Shown here: positions 48,047 to 55,247 of the stretch, one piece after another
How positions within the stretch are numbered: position 1 is the first letter of the stretch
Layout: every line of letters starts with the position of its first letter
Source of the DNA: an uncultured Prevotellaceae bacterium
Lineage (GTDB): Bacteria; Bacteroidota; Bacteroidia; Bacteroidales; Bacteroidaceae
Assembly (NCBI GenBank): GCA_937891085.1
Contig: CALAEY010000012.1
Span: forward strand, 4,381 to 68,380
DNA length: 64,000 nucleotides
Direction of reading: 5' to 3'
Notes under the pieces: model-generated
What the model was told of the DNA's origin: nothing
Seen by the model: only the letters and a program-made list of their open reading frames with translations
The model's database searches: none
Position numbers and translations under genes: made by a program

Positions 48047-48070
48047 ATACTCAATTTCGTTATAGTCTGG

Positions 48071-48078
48071 CAAAGATA
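48071..48078 (-). promoter_or_regulatory. -7 box upstream of mrp
   Basis: TATCTTTG on the minus strand, 25 bases before the ATG at 48046. Confidence 0.6.
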
Positions 48079-48148
48079 GTGTTTTTCAGCGAAAGCACAC
48101 CATCTGCACTACAAAAACTTGTTAAGCCTCTGCTTCGCATTTTAGGCC

Positions 48149-48359
48149 TCACACTTCACAGATGGCATCTATAAACCTGTATTTCAATCGTTTAAGGGCG
48201 TGAAGTGTGCTCACTGACACTTCACAACTCTTCACGCTTTTGACTTTAAACCTGATTTTTGTTGACTCTGCTGCGAAGTGTTGTGAAGTGTTTTCGTCAA
48301 CACTTCACACTCGTTACTCGCTGTCTATTAGACAGTTAAGAGGCCTCTGTGAAGTGTGA
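48149..48359. repeat. Inverted array of CTTCACA words
   Basis: Seven copies of ACACTTC/GAAGTGT in two inverted halves. Each half reads TCACACTTCACAGA, 37 bases, GTGAAGTGTK, 7 bases, ACACTTCACAAC plus a second CTTC word. Left boxes are 48149-48162, 48200-48209, 48217-48237; right boxes run 48359-48346, 48308-48299, 48291-48273 on the minus strand. The two 37-base spacers are the same length but unlike in sequence. The 1.5 kb gap here has no conserved gene. Confidence 0.8.
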
Positions 48360-48658
48360 AGACTAAAACAGAGAGCAGAGCCTTCAGTTAGTGGCGCTAA
48401 AGCGGTGGTTTAGGGTACCTAAATGGCTGATCAGTGATGCTAAGTGGCAGCTCTAGAAAGACGAAGTTACGGCTCGCTGCCTTTGAAGTTACGGCAATCT
48501 AAGCCTTAGATTACGTTTCGTCTTTTTTGCGCCTGTGCACAGAAAAAATTGTACCTACGCATAGGCGCAAATATTCCCTAACGTACAAAAATTTATTTTG
48601 TAACTAGGAAAAAATATTTTCCTAACTGGCGCGTAAAAAATTCCCAACTGGCGCATAA

Positions 48659-48889
48659 TTAGAAAGTTTTATAGGGTATGCGCAGATGTTGTCCACGCAA
48701 CTCGTCAAGTTTCTTCTGGTCAAGGGGTCCCTCATTCCACATCTTGTCAATAGCTTTCTGGGCTCGCTCTGCAAAAAAGAGTGAGAGTGTGAGCCGCAGT
48801 GCATCAAGATCCTCCTGCGACGTAACATTTGCCGCTGCGTTCATGAGTTCCAATTGAGCCTTTTCTGAGTAGCTCATAAGTTTTTTCAT
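48659..48889 (-). CDS. Small antitoxin-like protein, apparently orphan
   Basis: A 76-residue, mostly helical, charged protein. Its centre (LDALRLTLSLFFAERAQKAI) and end (KKLDELRGQHLRIPYKTF) follow the pattern of small Bacteroidales proteins encoded just before PIN-domain toxins and regarded as antitoxins. That resemblance is from memory. The downstream sequence, where a toxin would lie, has only short repeats (GCGCCAGTT twice), so no partner is present. It could be a remnant or a solitary regulator. Confidence 0.5.
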   Translation of the reverse strand: MKKLMSYSEKAQLELMNAAANVTSQEDLDALRLTLSLFFAERAQKAIDKMWNEGPLDQKKLDELRGQHLRIPYKTF

Positions 48890-49034
48890 TTAGATATCCA
48901 TTGCAAAAATTGAATGGATTTTACTTATCCCTGACAGAAGTTGAATGTTTAGATGAACCACCATTTTTGGATAAGATTCATTTACAAGGAAAAGATTTAG
49001 GCTACCATGTTTTTCTATTTCCAAATCTTTTCTT

Positions 49035-49050
49035 TACATTTGCAAATGTA
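49035..49050. promoter_or_regulatory. 16-bp palindrome containing opposing TACATTTG boxes
   Basis: TACATTTGCAAATGTA is a perfect palindrome and carries a TAnnTTTG match on each strand. It could be a divergent promoter or an operator upstream of the antitoxin-like gene. Confidence 0.4.
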
Positions 49051-49142
49051 TCGGATAGTCGTCCATATTTGAGACACTTGAAGAAGCTGGTAAGACTACC
49101 TTAAAGAAGGTACCGATACTTTTTTGTGGAATTAATAATCCA

Positions 49143-49292
49143 TGTGGTGATAAGTTCCTAAAGGCTTAATAGCGTTCCTTAAATGGTGTTTTATGCAACA
49201 AATCAAAGATATTTCTTTCAAAAATACGATGATTATGTCTATTACAGGCTGTCTTAGATGACACATTTTAGGTTTAGGAACTTATCACCACA
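49143..49292. mobile_element. 150-bp element with perfect 20-bp terminal inverted repeats
   Basis: TGTGGTGATAAGTTCCTAAA at 49143-49162 is repeated exactly inverted at 49273-49292. Total length is 150 bases, with no target duplication visible. Inside is a 22-codon frame (49193-49261) that could be a relic. This is the form expected of a miniature inverted-repeat element mobilised by a transposase elsewhere. Confidence 0.65.
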
Positions 49293-49322
49293 CGGAGAAA
49301 TATTTTTCCTTAGTTAGAGAAA

Positions 49323-49348
49323 ACTTTTTCCTGTGCACAGGAAAAAGT
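49323..49348. repeat. Perfect 26-bp palindrome
   Basis: ACTTTTTCCTGTG followed immediately by its exact complement. The core TGTGCACA also occurs at the left end of the island. Confidence 0.75.
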
Positions 49349-49450
49349 GTTGGTGTGCACACGCGCAAATCATAGGCTGGGTAGTAGCAAAACGAGGGTT
49401 TGCCGTAACCAACGAAGCACTTTGCCGTAACCTAAGTACTAGAATGTGCG

Positions 49451-49522
49451 TTTTACCCACACTCCTACACCAGACAGTTTTAACATGCTGATTATAAGAG
49501 CTTTGAGTGGGTGTAGGTAAAA
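49451..49522. repeat. Inverted repeat of TTTTACC-CCTACAC words
   Basis: TTTTACCCACAC at 49451-49462 faces GTGTAGGTAAAA at 49511-49522, with CCTACACC-like words between. It ends 6 bases before the lutC terminator. Confidence 0.55.
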
Positions 49523-49527
49523 TAAAA

Positions 49528-49562
49528 AGCCATCCACTCCCAAGGTCTGGGAATGAATGGCT
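49528..49562 (-). terminator. Terminator of the lutABC operon
   Basis: AGCCATTCATTCCCA pairs with TGGGAGTGGATGGCT on the minus strand (G-U pairs included), then TTTTTATTTT. Confidence 0.85.
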
Positions 49563-49587
49563 ATGTATTAGAACAATTCTACTATTC

Positions 49588-50166
49588 TCAGGTGAGGATC
49601 ACCAGCGCTTCGCGTGCTCCATGGGCACCCTTCACGAGGGCAGACTCAATATCTGCAGTCTTAGAAGGGCCTGAAATGAAGGTGGCAAAGTTGTAAGGGA
49701 TGTCCTTGATGCGAGCATAGGCATCGGCCATGGTATCCACCACGTTCTTGCGGTCGAGCAGGATGACCAGTGCCTCGGAGATGAAGTAGATGGATTTATA
49801 CTTCACCGTCTGCGGAATCCATACGCAGCCATTCTCTGCCACGCCTATCTCGCCACGGATGATGGCCAGGTCGGTGCCGTTCAGCTCCTGCGGACGCTCT
49901 ACCTCATCGGGGTTGAAGGTGGCGCAAGTGATCTCTGGCAGGTTGCTGGCTATGCGTGGCAGACTGCCAAAGCGCTGACGGATAAGCTCATTGACATCCT
50001 GTCCCTCTTCCAGCAGCACAGCCTCACCACCAGTGATGGCACTGGCCTTGATGAACTGCTGCAGGGTGTCAGGATACTTGATGGTATTGACCTTCCACGT
50101 GGGGAAGTCGTACTTCTGCCCCGTGTTCTTGCGAATCTTCGCTAATATTTCTTCTTTGCTACTCAT
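49588..50166 (-). CDS. lutC: Lactate utilization protein C (LUD domain)
   Basis: A 192-residue LUD-domain protein, third component of the LutABC complex that oxidises L-lactate to pyruvate. Blocks include TNGTDLAIIRGEIGVAENG-like LAIIRGEIGVAENGCVW and FATFISGPSKTADIESALVKGAHG, the usual LutC C-terminus. It overlaps lutB by 4 bases (ATGA), so the three genes are translationally coupled. Confidence 0.93.
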   Translation of the reverse strand: MSSKEEILAKIRKNTGQKYDFPTWKVNTIKYPDTLQQFIKASAITGGEAVLLEEGQDVNELIRQRFGSLPRIASNLPEITCATFNPDEVERPQELNGTDLAIIRGEIGVAENGCVWIPQTVKYKSIYFISEALVILLDRKNVVDTMADAYARIKDIPYNFATFISGPSKTADIESALVKGAHGAREALVILT

Positions 50167-51554
50167 TTCTTGTCCTCCTGTACTTTATGATTCTTCCACA
50201 TGGCGTTGAACGACTCCTTGGCAAAGTCGGGCAGCTCACGCCCCTTGCCCCAGTCGTTCAGGTTGATATACTTCACGAAGCGCGGGGTGATGTTCACCAG
50301 CGGACCTGCGCTCATGGCGGCATTGAACATCCACGGATGCTCGAAGAGCACCTTCATGCCCTTGGACATGGCCTTCTTCATCTTGTCGGCCTTGCCCCAG
50401 CTGTCGAGCTGCTGACGCCACTTATACACTTGCTCACCAAGATCCACCTTGGCAGGGCAGACGTTAGAGCAAGAGAGGCAGAGTGAGCAGGCAGACACGT
50501 TGTCGTAGTACTTCAGCGGATCGTGCACCATACCGAGGTTGATGCCGATAGGGCCTGGTATGAAATAGGTGTATGAATAGCCACCCGTGCGACGATAGAC
50601 TGGACAGGTGTTCATGCAGGCTCCACAACGGATGCAGTTCAGAATCTTCACATGGTCTGGCTGACCCAGGATGTCACTACGTCCATTGTCCACGATGATG
50701 ATGTGGTATTCACGATCATCGCCTTCCTCCTTACGAGGTCCACGGAAGTGGGAGGTGTAGGTGGTGGTAGGCTGACCAGTGCCACAACGTGCCAAGAGGC
50801 GGGTGAACACGCCAAGTGCCTCCATGTTGGGCACTATCTTCTCGATGCCAAAGGCAGAGATATTCAACTTAGGATGCGACATACCCATGTCGGCATTTCC
50901 CTCATTGGTACAAACCACCACATCACCTGTGCTGGCCACGGCAAAGTTGCCACCTGTCATGGCTGCATCGGCATTGAGGAAGTGCTCACGCAGGTTGCGT
51001 CGAGCCGCATGCGTCAGGTAGGTAGGATCGCAGTTGCCTGGTTCCGTGCCCATCTCCTTCTCGAAGCACTTGCCTATCTGCTCCTTCGTGACGTGCAGGG
51101 CAGGCATCACCACATGGCTGGGAGCCAGGTGCATCAGCTGCAGGATGCGCTCACCAAGGTCGGTCTCTATGGCATCTATGCCACGCTCTATGAGGTAAGG
51201 ATCGAGTCCGCACTCCTCAGAAAGCATGGATTTACTCTTCACGAACTTCTTCACGCCATGACTCTTCAGTATGTCGTAGATGGTCTGGCAGTATTCTTCA
51301 GCATCCTTGGCCCAATGCACGATGGCACCGTTCTTGGTGGCATTCTCCTCAAACTGGAGCAGCATCTCGTCAAGGTGGCTGTTGGTGTACATCTTATAGT
51401 CATGTGCCATCTGGCGGAGTTCCTCCCACTCTGGCACTTCGTCTCTCATCTTGTCTCGCTTCACACGCACGCCCCAGAAGGTGGCGTTGTGGTGATTCAC
51501 CTTCTCACGGTCTTGAAGGTACTTCTCAGCGGCTATGGAATGTTTGGTACTCAT
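50163..51554 (-). CDS. lutB: Lactate utilization iron-sulfur protein B
   Basis: A 463-residue iron-sulfur flavoprotein-like subunit. The N-terminal LUD domain (about 60-290) has ASTGDVVVCTNEGNADM; two ferredoxin-type clusters follow (CIRCGACMNTCPVYRRTGG and CSLCLSCSNVCPAKVDLG). The C-terminal helical domain ends the protein. It is the electron-carrying core of LutABC and overlaps its neighbours by 4 bases on each side. Confidence 0.96.
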   Translation of the reverse strand: MSTKHSIAAEKYLQDREKVNHHNATFWGVRVKRDKMRDEVPEWEELRQMAHDYKMYTNSHLDEMLLQFEENATKNGAIVHWAKDAEEYCQTIYDILKSHGVKKFVKSKSMLSEECGLDPYLIERGIDAIETDLGERILQLMHLAPSHVVMPALHVTKEQIGKCFEKEMGTEPGNCDPTYLTHAARRNLREHFLNADAAMTGGNFAVASTGDVVVCTNEGNADMGMSHPKLNISAFGIEKIVPNMEALGVFTRLLARCGTGQPTTTYTSHFRGPRKEEGDDREYHIIIVDNGRSDILGQPDHVKILNCIRCGACMNTCPVYRRTGGYSYTYFIPGPIGINLGMVHDPLKYYDNVSACSLCLSCSNVCPAKVDLGEQVYKWRQQLDSWGKADKMKKAMSKGMKVLFEHPWMFNAAMSAGPLVNITPRFVKYINLNDWGKGRELPDFAKESFNAMWKNHKVQEDKK

Positions 51555-52291
51555 AATTCAGAAGCTAAAATTTCAACAATGTGGATAATCTTGATGGGCA
51601 GGTGCTCACGCTTGATGATGCCCTCCATGTGCATGAGGCAGGAGCTGTCGGCACCAGTGATGTACTCTGCACCCGTCTCACGATGATGGCGTATCTTATC
51701 CTGACCCATGCAGACAGAGACTGCCTGCTCTTCTACAGCGAACATGCCGCCGAATCCGCAGCACTCATCAGGGAACTCTGGCTCGAACACCTCAATGCCC
51801 TCCACCATATTGAGCAAGTCGCGCAGCTTATTATAATAAGGTGCGTTCAGCTCGCTGGGACGAGAGAGGCCCAACTCACGCACGCCATGGCAACTGTTGT
51901 GGATGCTCACCTTGTGAGGGAACTTCGCCTTCAGGCTGGTGGGCTTCACCACATCGTGGATAAACTCACAGATATCATAAATCTTCTCTGCGCTCTTGCA
52001 TTTCAGGCCTTTCTTGGCCATAATGCCTGGATGATACAACTTGGTGAAAGCCACACAACTGGCTGAAGGACCTACCACATAGTCGTAGCCCTTGAACTTC
52101 TCCTCGAAAGAGATAGCCAGATTGGCAGCCTCATCCTCAAAGCCCGCATTCGCCATAGGCTGTCCGCAGCACGTCTGGTCCACAGGATAGTCTACGTCAA
52201 GTCCCAGGCTTTTCAGCAACTTGTAAGACGCCACGCCTACCTTTGGATAGACGGCGTTGATGTAGCATGGGATAAACAATCCGATTTTCAT
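51551..52291 (-). CDS. lutA: Lactate utilization protein A (CCG-domain Fe-S subunit)
   Basis: A 246-residue subunit with two cysteine-rich CCG domains: QTCCGQPMANAGFEDEA and DECCGFGGMFAVEEQA, each binding part of a non-cubane cluster as in heterodisulfide reductase and GlpC. It leads the lutABC operon. A TATTTTTG promoter lies about 80 bases upstream. Confidence 0.96.
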   Translation of the reverse strand: MKIGLFIPCYINAVYPKVGVASYKLLKSLGLDVDYPVDQTCCGQPMANAGFEDEAANLAISFEEKFKGYDYVVGPSASCVAFTKLYHPGIMAKKGLKCKSAEKIYDICEFIHDVVKPTSLKAKFPHKVSIHNSCHGVRELGLSRPSELNAPYYNKLRDLLNMVEGIEVFEPEFPDECCGFGGMFAVEEQAVSVCMGQDKIRHHRETGAEYITGADSSCLMHMEGIIKREHLPIKIIHIVEILASEL

Positions 52292-52372
52292 AGTATTAAA
52301 AATTAGTTAATCATTATTACAGAAATCTTTATTAAACACCTGCCAAGGTTTGTTCTCAAAGATTAGATGATA

Positions 52373-52380
52373 CAAAAATA
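52373..52380 (-). promoter_or_regulatory. -7 box for lutABC
   Basis: TATTTTTG on the minus strand with TTG 19 bases upstream. About 75 bases of untranslated leader precede lutA, in which I see no named riboswitch. Confidence 0.6.
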
Positions 52381-52524
52381 CAAATTATTATGTCTTTAGC
52401 AAGGGAAAAGGGGAAAAAAATGGGCTGGATGCTAAAAAATCATTCTTTCTGGAAGATATTTTACGAAAATGTTTTGGCATTTCCGACCAAAAGCGTACTT
52501 TTGTGTAAATTTTGGTAAACTATA

Positions 52525-52821
52525 ATGACAAACGAAGAAAGAGAGCAGCTTAGTGTATTTGAGGCACGTGTCAGACATCTGATGTTTCTTCATGATGAGC
52601 TGAAGACTCAGCACGCTCAGTTGAAAACGACGCTGGAAGAGCGGGAACAGACCATCGCACAGCTTCAGACTGAGTTGCAGACACTTCATGAGCGTTATAG
52701 CAACCTGAAACAAGCTTTGACAATCAGCCTTGATGGCTCTGACGTGAAGGAGACACGCCAGGAATTGTCAAGATTAGTGCGTGAAATCGACAAGTGCATC
52801 ACCATGCTGGTAAATGATTAA
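52525..52821 (+). CDS. Coiled-coil protein upstream of ZapA
   Basis: A 98-residue protein predicted to be almost wholly coiled coil, with heptads through residues 5-70 (TLEEREQTIAQLQTELQTLH) and a short C-terminal helix. I recognise no named family. Its place 19 bases before zapA suggests a division role, perhaps comparable to ZapB, which is also a small coiled coil; that is inference. Confidence 0.75.
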   Translation: MTNEEREQLSVFEARVRHLMFLHDELKTQHAQLKTTLEEREQTIAQLQTELQTLHERYSNLKQALTISLDGSDVKETRQELSRLVREIDKCITMLVND

Positions 52822-52840
52822 CTAATAAGGAGGATGATGT

Positions 52841-53134
52841 ATGGACGATAAGATAAGAATCAACTTGCAGATGGCAGACACCACCCTGCCCCTCACCATC
52901 AGACGCGAAGAGGAGGAGATGGTGCGTAAGGCTGCCAAGCAGGTAGACACTTTGCTGAATGCGTATAGAGACCGATACAAGAGCAACATCACGGAGCGCA
53001 CGGCACTGGTGATGGTAGCTTACCAGCTTTCTCTGAGCAATCTTCAGAAGGAGGCTCGGAATGATACGGAACCTTATACGACTAAGATAAAAGAGCTGAC
53101 CAAATTGCTGGAGGAGTATATCTCGAAAGAATAA
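52841..53134 (+). CDS. zapA: Cell division protein ZapA
   Basis: A 97-residue FtsZ-bundling protein. It has the ZapA fold: beta-strand start ([22 protein letters not shown]), the [16 protein letters not shown] helix and a C-terminal coiled coil. It follows the small coiled-coil gene; rny is downstream after an apparent structured RNA. Confidence 0.88.
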   Translation: MDDKIRINLQMADTTLPLTIRREEEEMVRKAAKQVDTLLNAYRDRYKSNITERTALVMVAYQLSLSNLQKEARNDTEPYTTKIKELTKLLEEYISKE

Positions 53135-53136
53135 TA

Positions 53137-53240
53137 TGCTGCCAGAGACATAAGGAAGGCTCCTTAGACTTATTGGAGAAGAGATCGCGCACTGCTTTGA
53201 AAGCATCCCCATGTGGGCTGTTTTCTCACGGTGCGTTTTT
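53137..53240 (+). ncRNA. Candidate structured RNA between zapA and rny
   Basis: About 100 bases with several stems: AAGGA/TCCTT, then an outer CGCAC (53188-53192)/GTGCG (53231-53235) helix enclosing TGCTT/AAGCA and CCC/GGG hairpins, closed by TTTTT. The outer stem plus T-run looks like a terminator for zapA; the inner branches suggest more. No named family was recognised. Confidence 0.4.
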
Positions 53241-53262
53241 ATTTATATTAATTTTTAGAGCA

Positions 53263-54798
53263 ATGATACTGACAATAATTATCGGAATCATCTGTCTGGC
53301 CATAGGCGCTGGCGTGATGCTGTTCATACAGAAACGACTGCTCAGGGCAAAGACGGAGGCCATACTGCAAGAGGCAGAGGCTGAAGCAGAGGGGATAAAG
53401 AAGAACAAGCTGCTGGAGGTGAAGGAGAAATTCCTCAACAAGAAAGCTGATCTGGAAAAGGAGGTGCAGCAGCGTAACCAGAAGATTCAGCAGGCTGAGA
53501 ACAAACTGAAACAGCGCGAAATGGTGATCAACCAGCGCCAAGAGGAAATTCAGAAGCGCAAGGCAGAGAATGATGCCTATCGTGACAACCTGGCCAACCA
53601 GCAGACCCTTCTCAATAAGAAGAAGGAGGAACTGGACAAGCTCACCCAGCAGGAGATTGTGAAGCTGGAAGCCATCTCAGGCCTGAGTGCTGAGGAGGCT
53701 AAGGAGCGTCTGATAGAGTCTCTGAAAGAGGAGGCCAAGACGCAGGCGCAGGCTTACATCAACGACATCATGGACGATGCCAAGCTGAACGCCAGCAAGG
53801 AGGCCAAGCGCATCGTGATACAGAGCATCCAGCGTGTGGCCAGCGAAACTGCCATAGAGAACTCCGTAACGGTATTCCACATTGATTCTGATGAGATCAA
53901 GGGACGCATCATAGGTCGTGAGGGTCGTAACATCCGTGCCTTGGAGGCTGCCACAGGTGTGGAGATCATCGTGGATGATACACCAGAGGCCATCGTGCTT
54001 TCTGCCTTCGACCCTGTGCGTCGTGAGGTGGCTCGTCTGGCTCTGCACCAGTTGGTGACAGATGGCCGTATCCACCCTGCCCGCATCGAGGAGGTGGTGG
54101 CCAAGGTTCGCAAGCAGGTGGAGGAAGAAATCATCGAAACAGGTAAGCGCACCACCATCGACCTGGGTATTCATGGCTTGCATCCTGAGCTTATCCGCAT
54201 CATTGGTAAGATGAAGTATCGTTCATCCTATGGCCAGAACCTGCTGCAGCATGCGCGTGAGACGGCCAACCTCTGTGCTGTGATGGCCTCAGAGCTGGGC
54301 TTGAATCCTAAGAAGGCCCGCCGTGCTGGTCTGCTGCATGATATAGGCAAGGTGCCAGATGACGAGCCAGAACTGCCACATGCTATCCTTGGTATGAAGA
54401 TCGCAGAGAAATATAAGGAGAAACCTGATATCTGCAATGCCATTGGTGCGCACCACGACGAGGTGGAGATGACCAGCTTGCTGGCTCCTATCGTGCAGGT
54501 ATGCGATGCCATTTCTGGTGCCCGTCCAGGTGCCCGTCGTGAAGTGGTAGAGGCTTATATCAAGCGTCTGAATGATCTGGAGCAGTTGGCAGCTTCTTAT
54601 CCAGGTGTGACGAAGTCGTATGCCATCCAGGCGGGTCGTGAGCTCCGCGTTATCGTAGGTGCCGACAAGATAGACGACCAGCAGACGGAGAGCCTGTCAA
54701 CAGAAATCGCTAAGAAGATTCAGGATGAGATGACCTATCCAGGACAGGTGAAGATCACCGTCATCCGTGAAACGCGTGCCATAAGCTACGCGAAGTAA
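53263..54798 (+). CDS. rny: Ribonuclease Y
   Basis: Membrane-bound endoribonuclease that initiates mRNA decay. One N-terminal helix (residues 3-24), a long coiled coil (about 30-190), a KH domain ([19 protein letters not shown], near 215) and an HD domain with [17 protein letters not shown] and [10 protein letters not shown]. 511 residues from the ATG at 53263; an upstream in-frame TTG at 53173 would read through the candidate RNA and is rejected. Confidence 0.97.
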   Translation: MILTIIIGIICLAIGAGVMLFIQKRLLRAKTEAILQEAEAEAEGIKKNKLLEVKEKFLNKKADLEKEVQQRNQKIQQAENKLKQREMVINQRQEEIQKRKAENDAYRDNLANQQTLLNKKKEELDKLTQQEIVKLEAISGLSAEEAKERLIESLKEEAKTQAQAYINDIMDDAKLNASKEAKRIVIQSIQRVASETAIENSVTVFHIDSDEIKGRIIGREGRNIRALEAATGVEIIVDDTPEAIVLSAFDPVRREVARLALHQLVTDGRIHPARIEEVVAKVRKQVEEEIIETGKRTTIDLGIHGLHPELIRIIGKMKYRSSYGQNLLQHARETANLCAVMASELGLNPKKARRAGLLHDIGKVPDDEPELPHAILGMKIAEKYKEKPDICNAIGAHHDEVEMTSLLAPIVQVCDAISGARPGARREVVEAYIKRLNDLEQLAASYPGVTKSYAIQAGRELRVIVGADKIDDQQTESLSTEIAKKIQDEMTYPGQVKITVIRETRAISYAK

Positions 54799-54823
54799 GA
54801 CTATATAATAAGGTATAAAATAA

Positions 54824-54859
54824 GGCTGGGGTTATGCACACGTTTGCATAGCTCCAGCC
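54824..54859 (+). terminator. Terminator after rny
   Basis: GGCTGGGGTTATGCA pairs with TGCATAGCTCCAGCC (15 pairs with G-U), followed by a T-rich tail. Confidence 0.85.
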
Positions 54860-54903
54860 TCTGTTTTTATGTTACAAAACATATTTTGAGCGAAAATAAT
54901 ACC

Positions 54904-54911
54904 TATCTTTG
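54904..54911 (+). promoter_or_regulatory. -7 box for the small basic protein gene
   Basis: TATCTTTG, 33 bases before the ATG at 54944. Confidence 0.5.
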
Positions 54912-54943
54912 CATCGACAAAACCAATAAACAGGTATTTTATT

Positions 54944-55141
54944 ATGGTAACTACAACCGCTTTCCAAATGGTGGAGAGCATTAAAAACGAGAGAACTATG
55001 AAACAGAATGTAAATGAAATTTCTATGTTGCAGTATCGCATCAAGCGCTACCAGACAATGAGAAAAGGCACCATGTGCCAGGTATTAAAAACAAGATTGG
55101 AGAAGCTGCTCGCTGAGCAGCAAGCTCAAGTGAATAACTAA
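54944..55141 (+). CDS. Small basic helical protein (unknown)
   Basis: A 65-residue protein with its own promoter and a strong downstream terminator, so it looks like a true monocistronic gene. The C-terminal 45 residues are basic and helical (MLQYRIKRYQTMRKGTMCQV then LEKLLAEQQAQ). An ATG at 54998 (MKQNVNEIS) is an alternative start. No family recognised. Confidence 0.6.
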   Translation: MVTTTAFQMVESIKNERTMKQNVNEISMLQYRIKRYQTMRKGTMCQVLKTRLEKLLAEQQAQVNN

Positions 55142-55190
55142 TTAAAGCTATTATTTATTAATAGAGAAAGGATTTACGTATTATATATAG

Positions 55191-55223
55191 AAACTCCCGC
55201 TACTCTTGAAGCAGCGGGAGTTT
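55191..55223. terminator. Bidirectional terminator
   Basis: AAACTCCCGCT pairs perfectly with AGCGGGAGTTT over an 11-base loop, with T-runs on both strands. It serves the small basic gene and the convergent lactate permease gene. Confidence 0.9.
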
Positions 55224-55247
55224 TTGTTTTCTATGCAGATGGAAGCA

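Larger units (their letters stand above)
48466..49432. mobile_element. Accessory island bounded by inverted GTTACGGC pairs
   Basis: The left end has GTTACGGC at 48466 and 48488; the right end has the complement GCCGTAAC at 49402 and 49424, within 12-base copies TTTGCCGTAACC. Both pairs are spaced 22 bases start to start with different 14-base spacers. Further inward both ends share GCGC-(C or G)-TGTGCACA and a related TAACTA-GGAAAAA-TATTT block, so the ends are degenerate inverted repeats over more than 100 bases. The interior holds an antitoxin-like gene and a 150-bp element. No transposase or integrase is seen, so the type is inferred. Confidence 0.5.

Noticed and set aside
48901..49104. 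67-codon plus-strand frame in the 48-49 kb island
   Set aside because: It may be a relic, but there is no recognised domain, no clear promoter or start context, and the surrounding DNA is repetitive.
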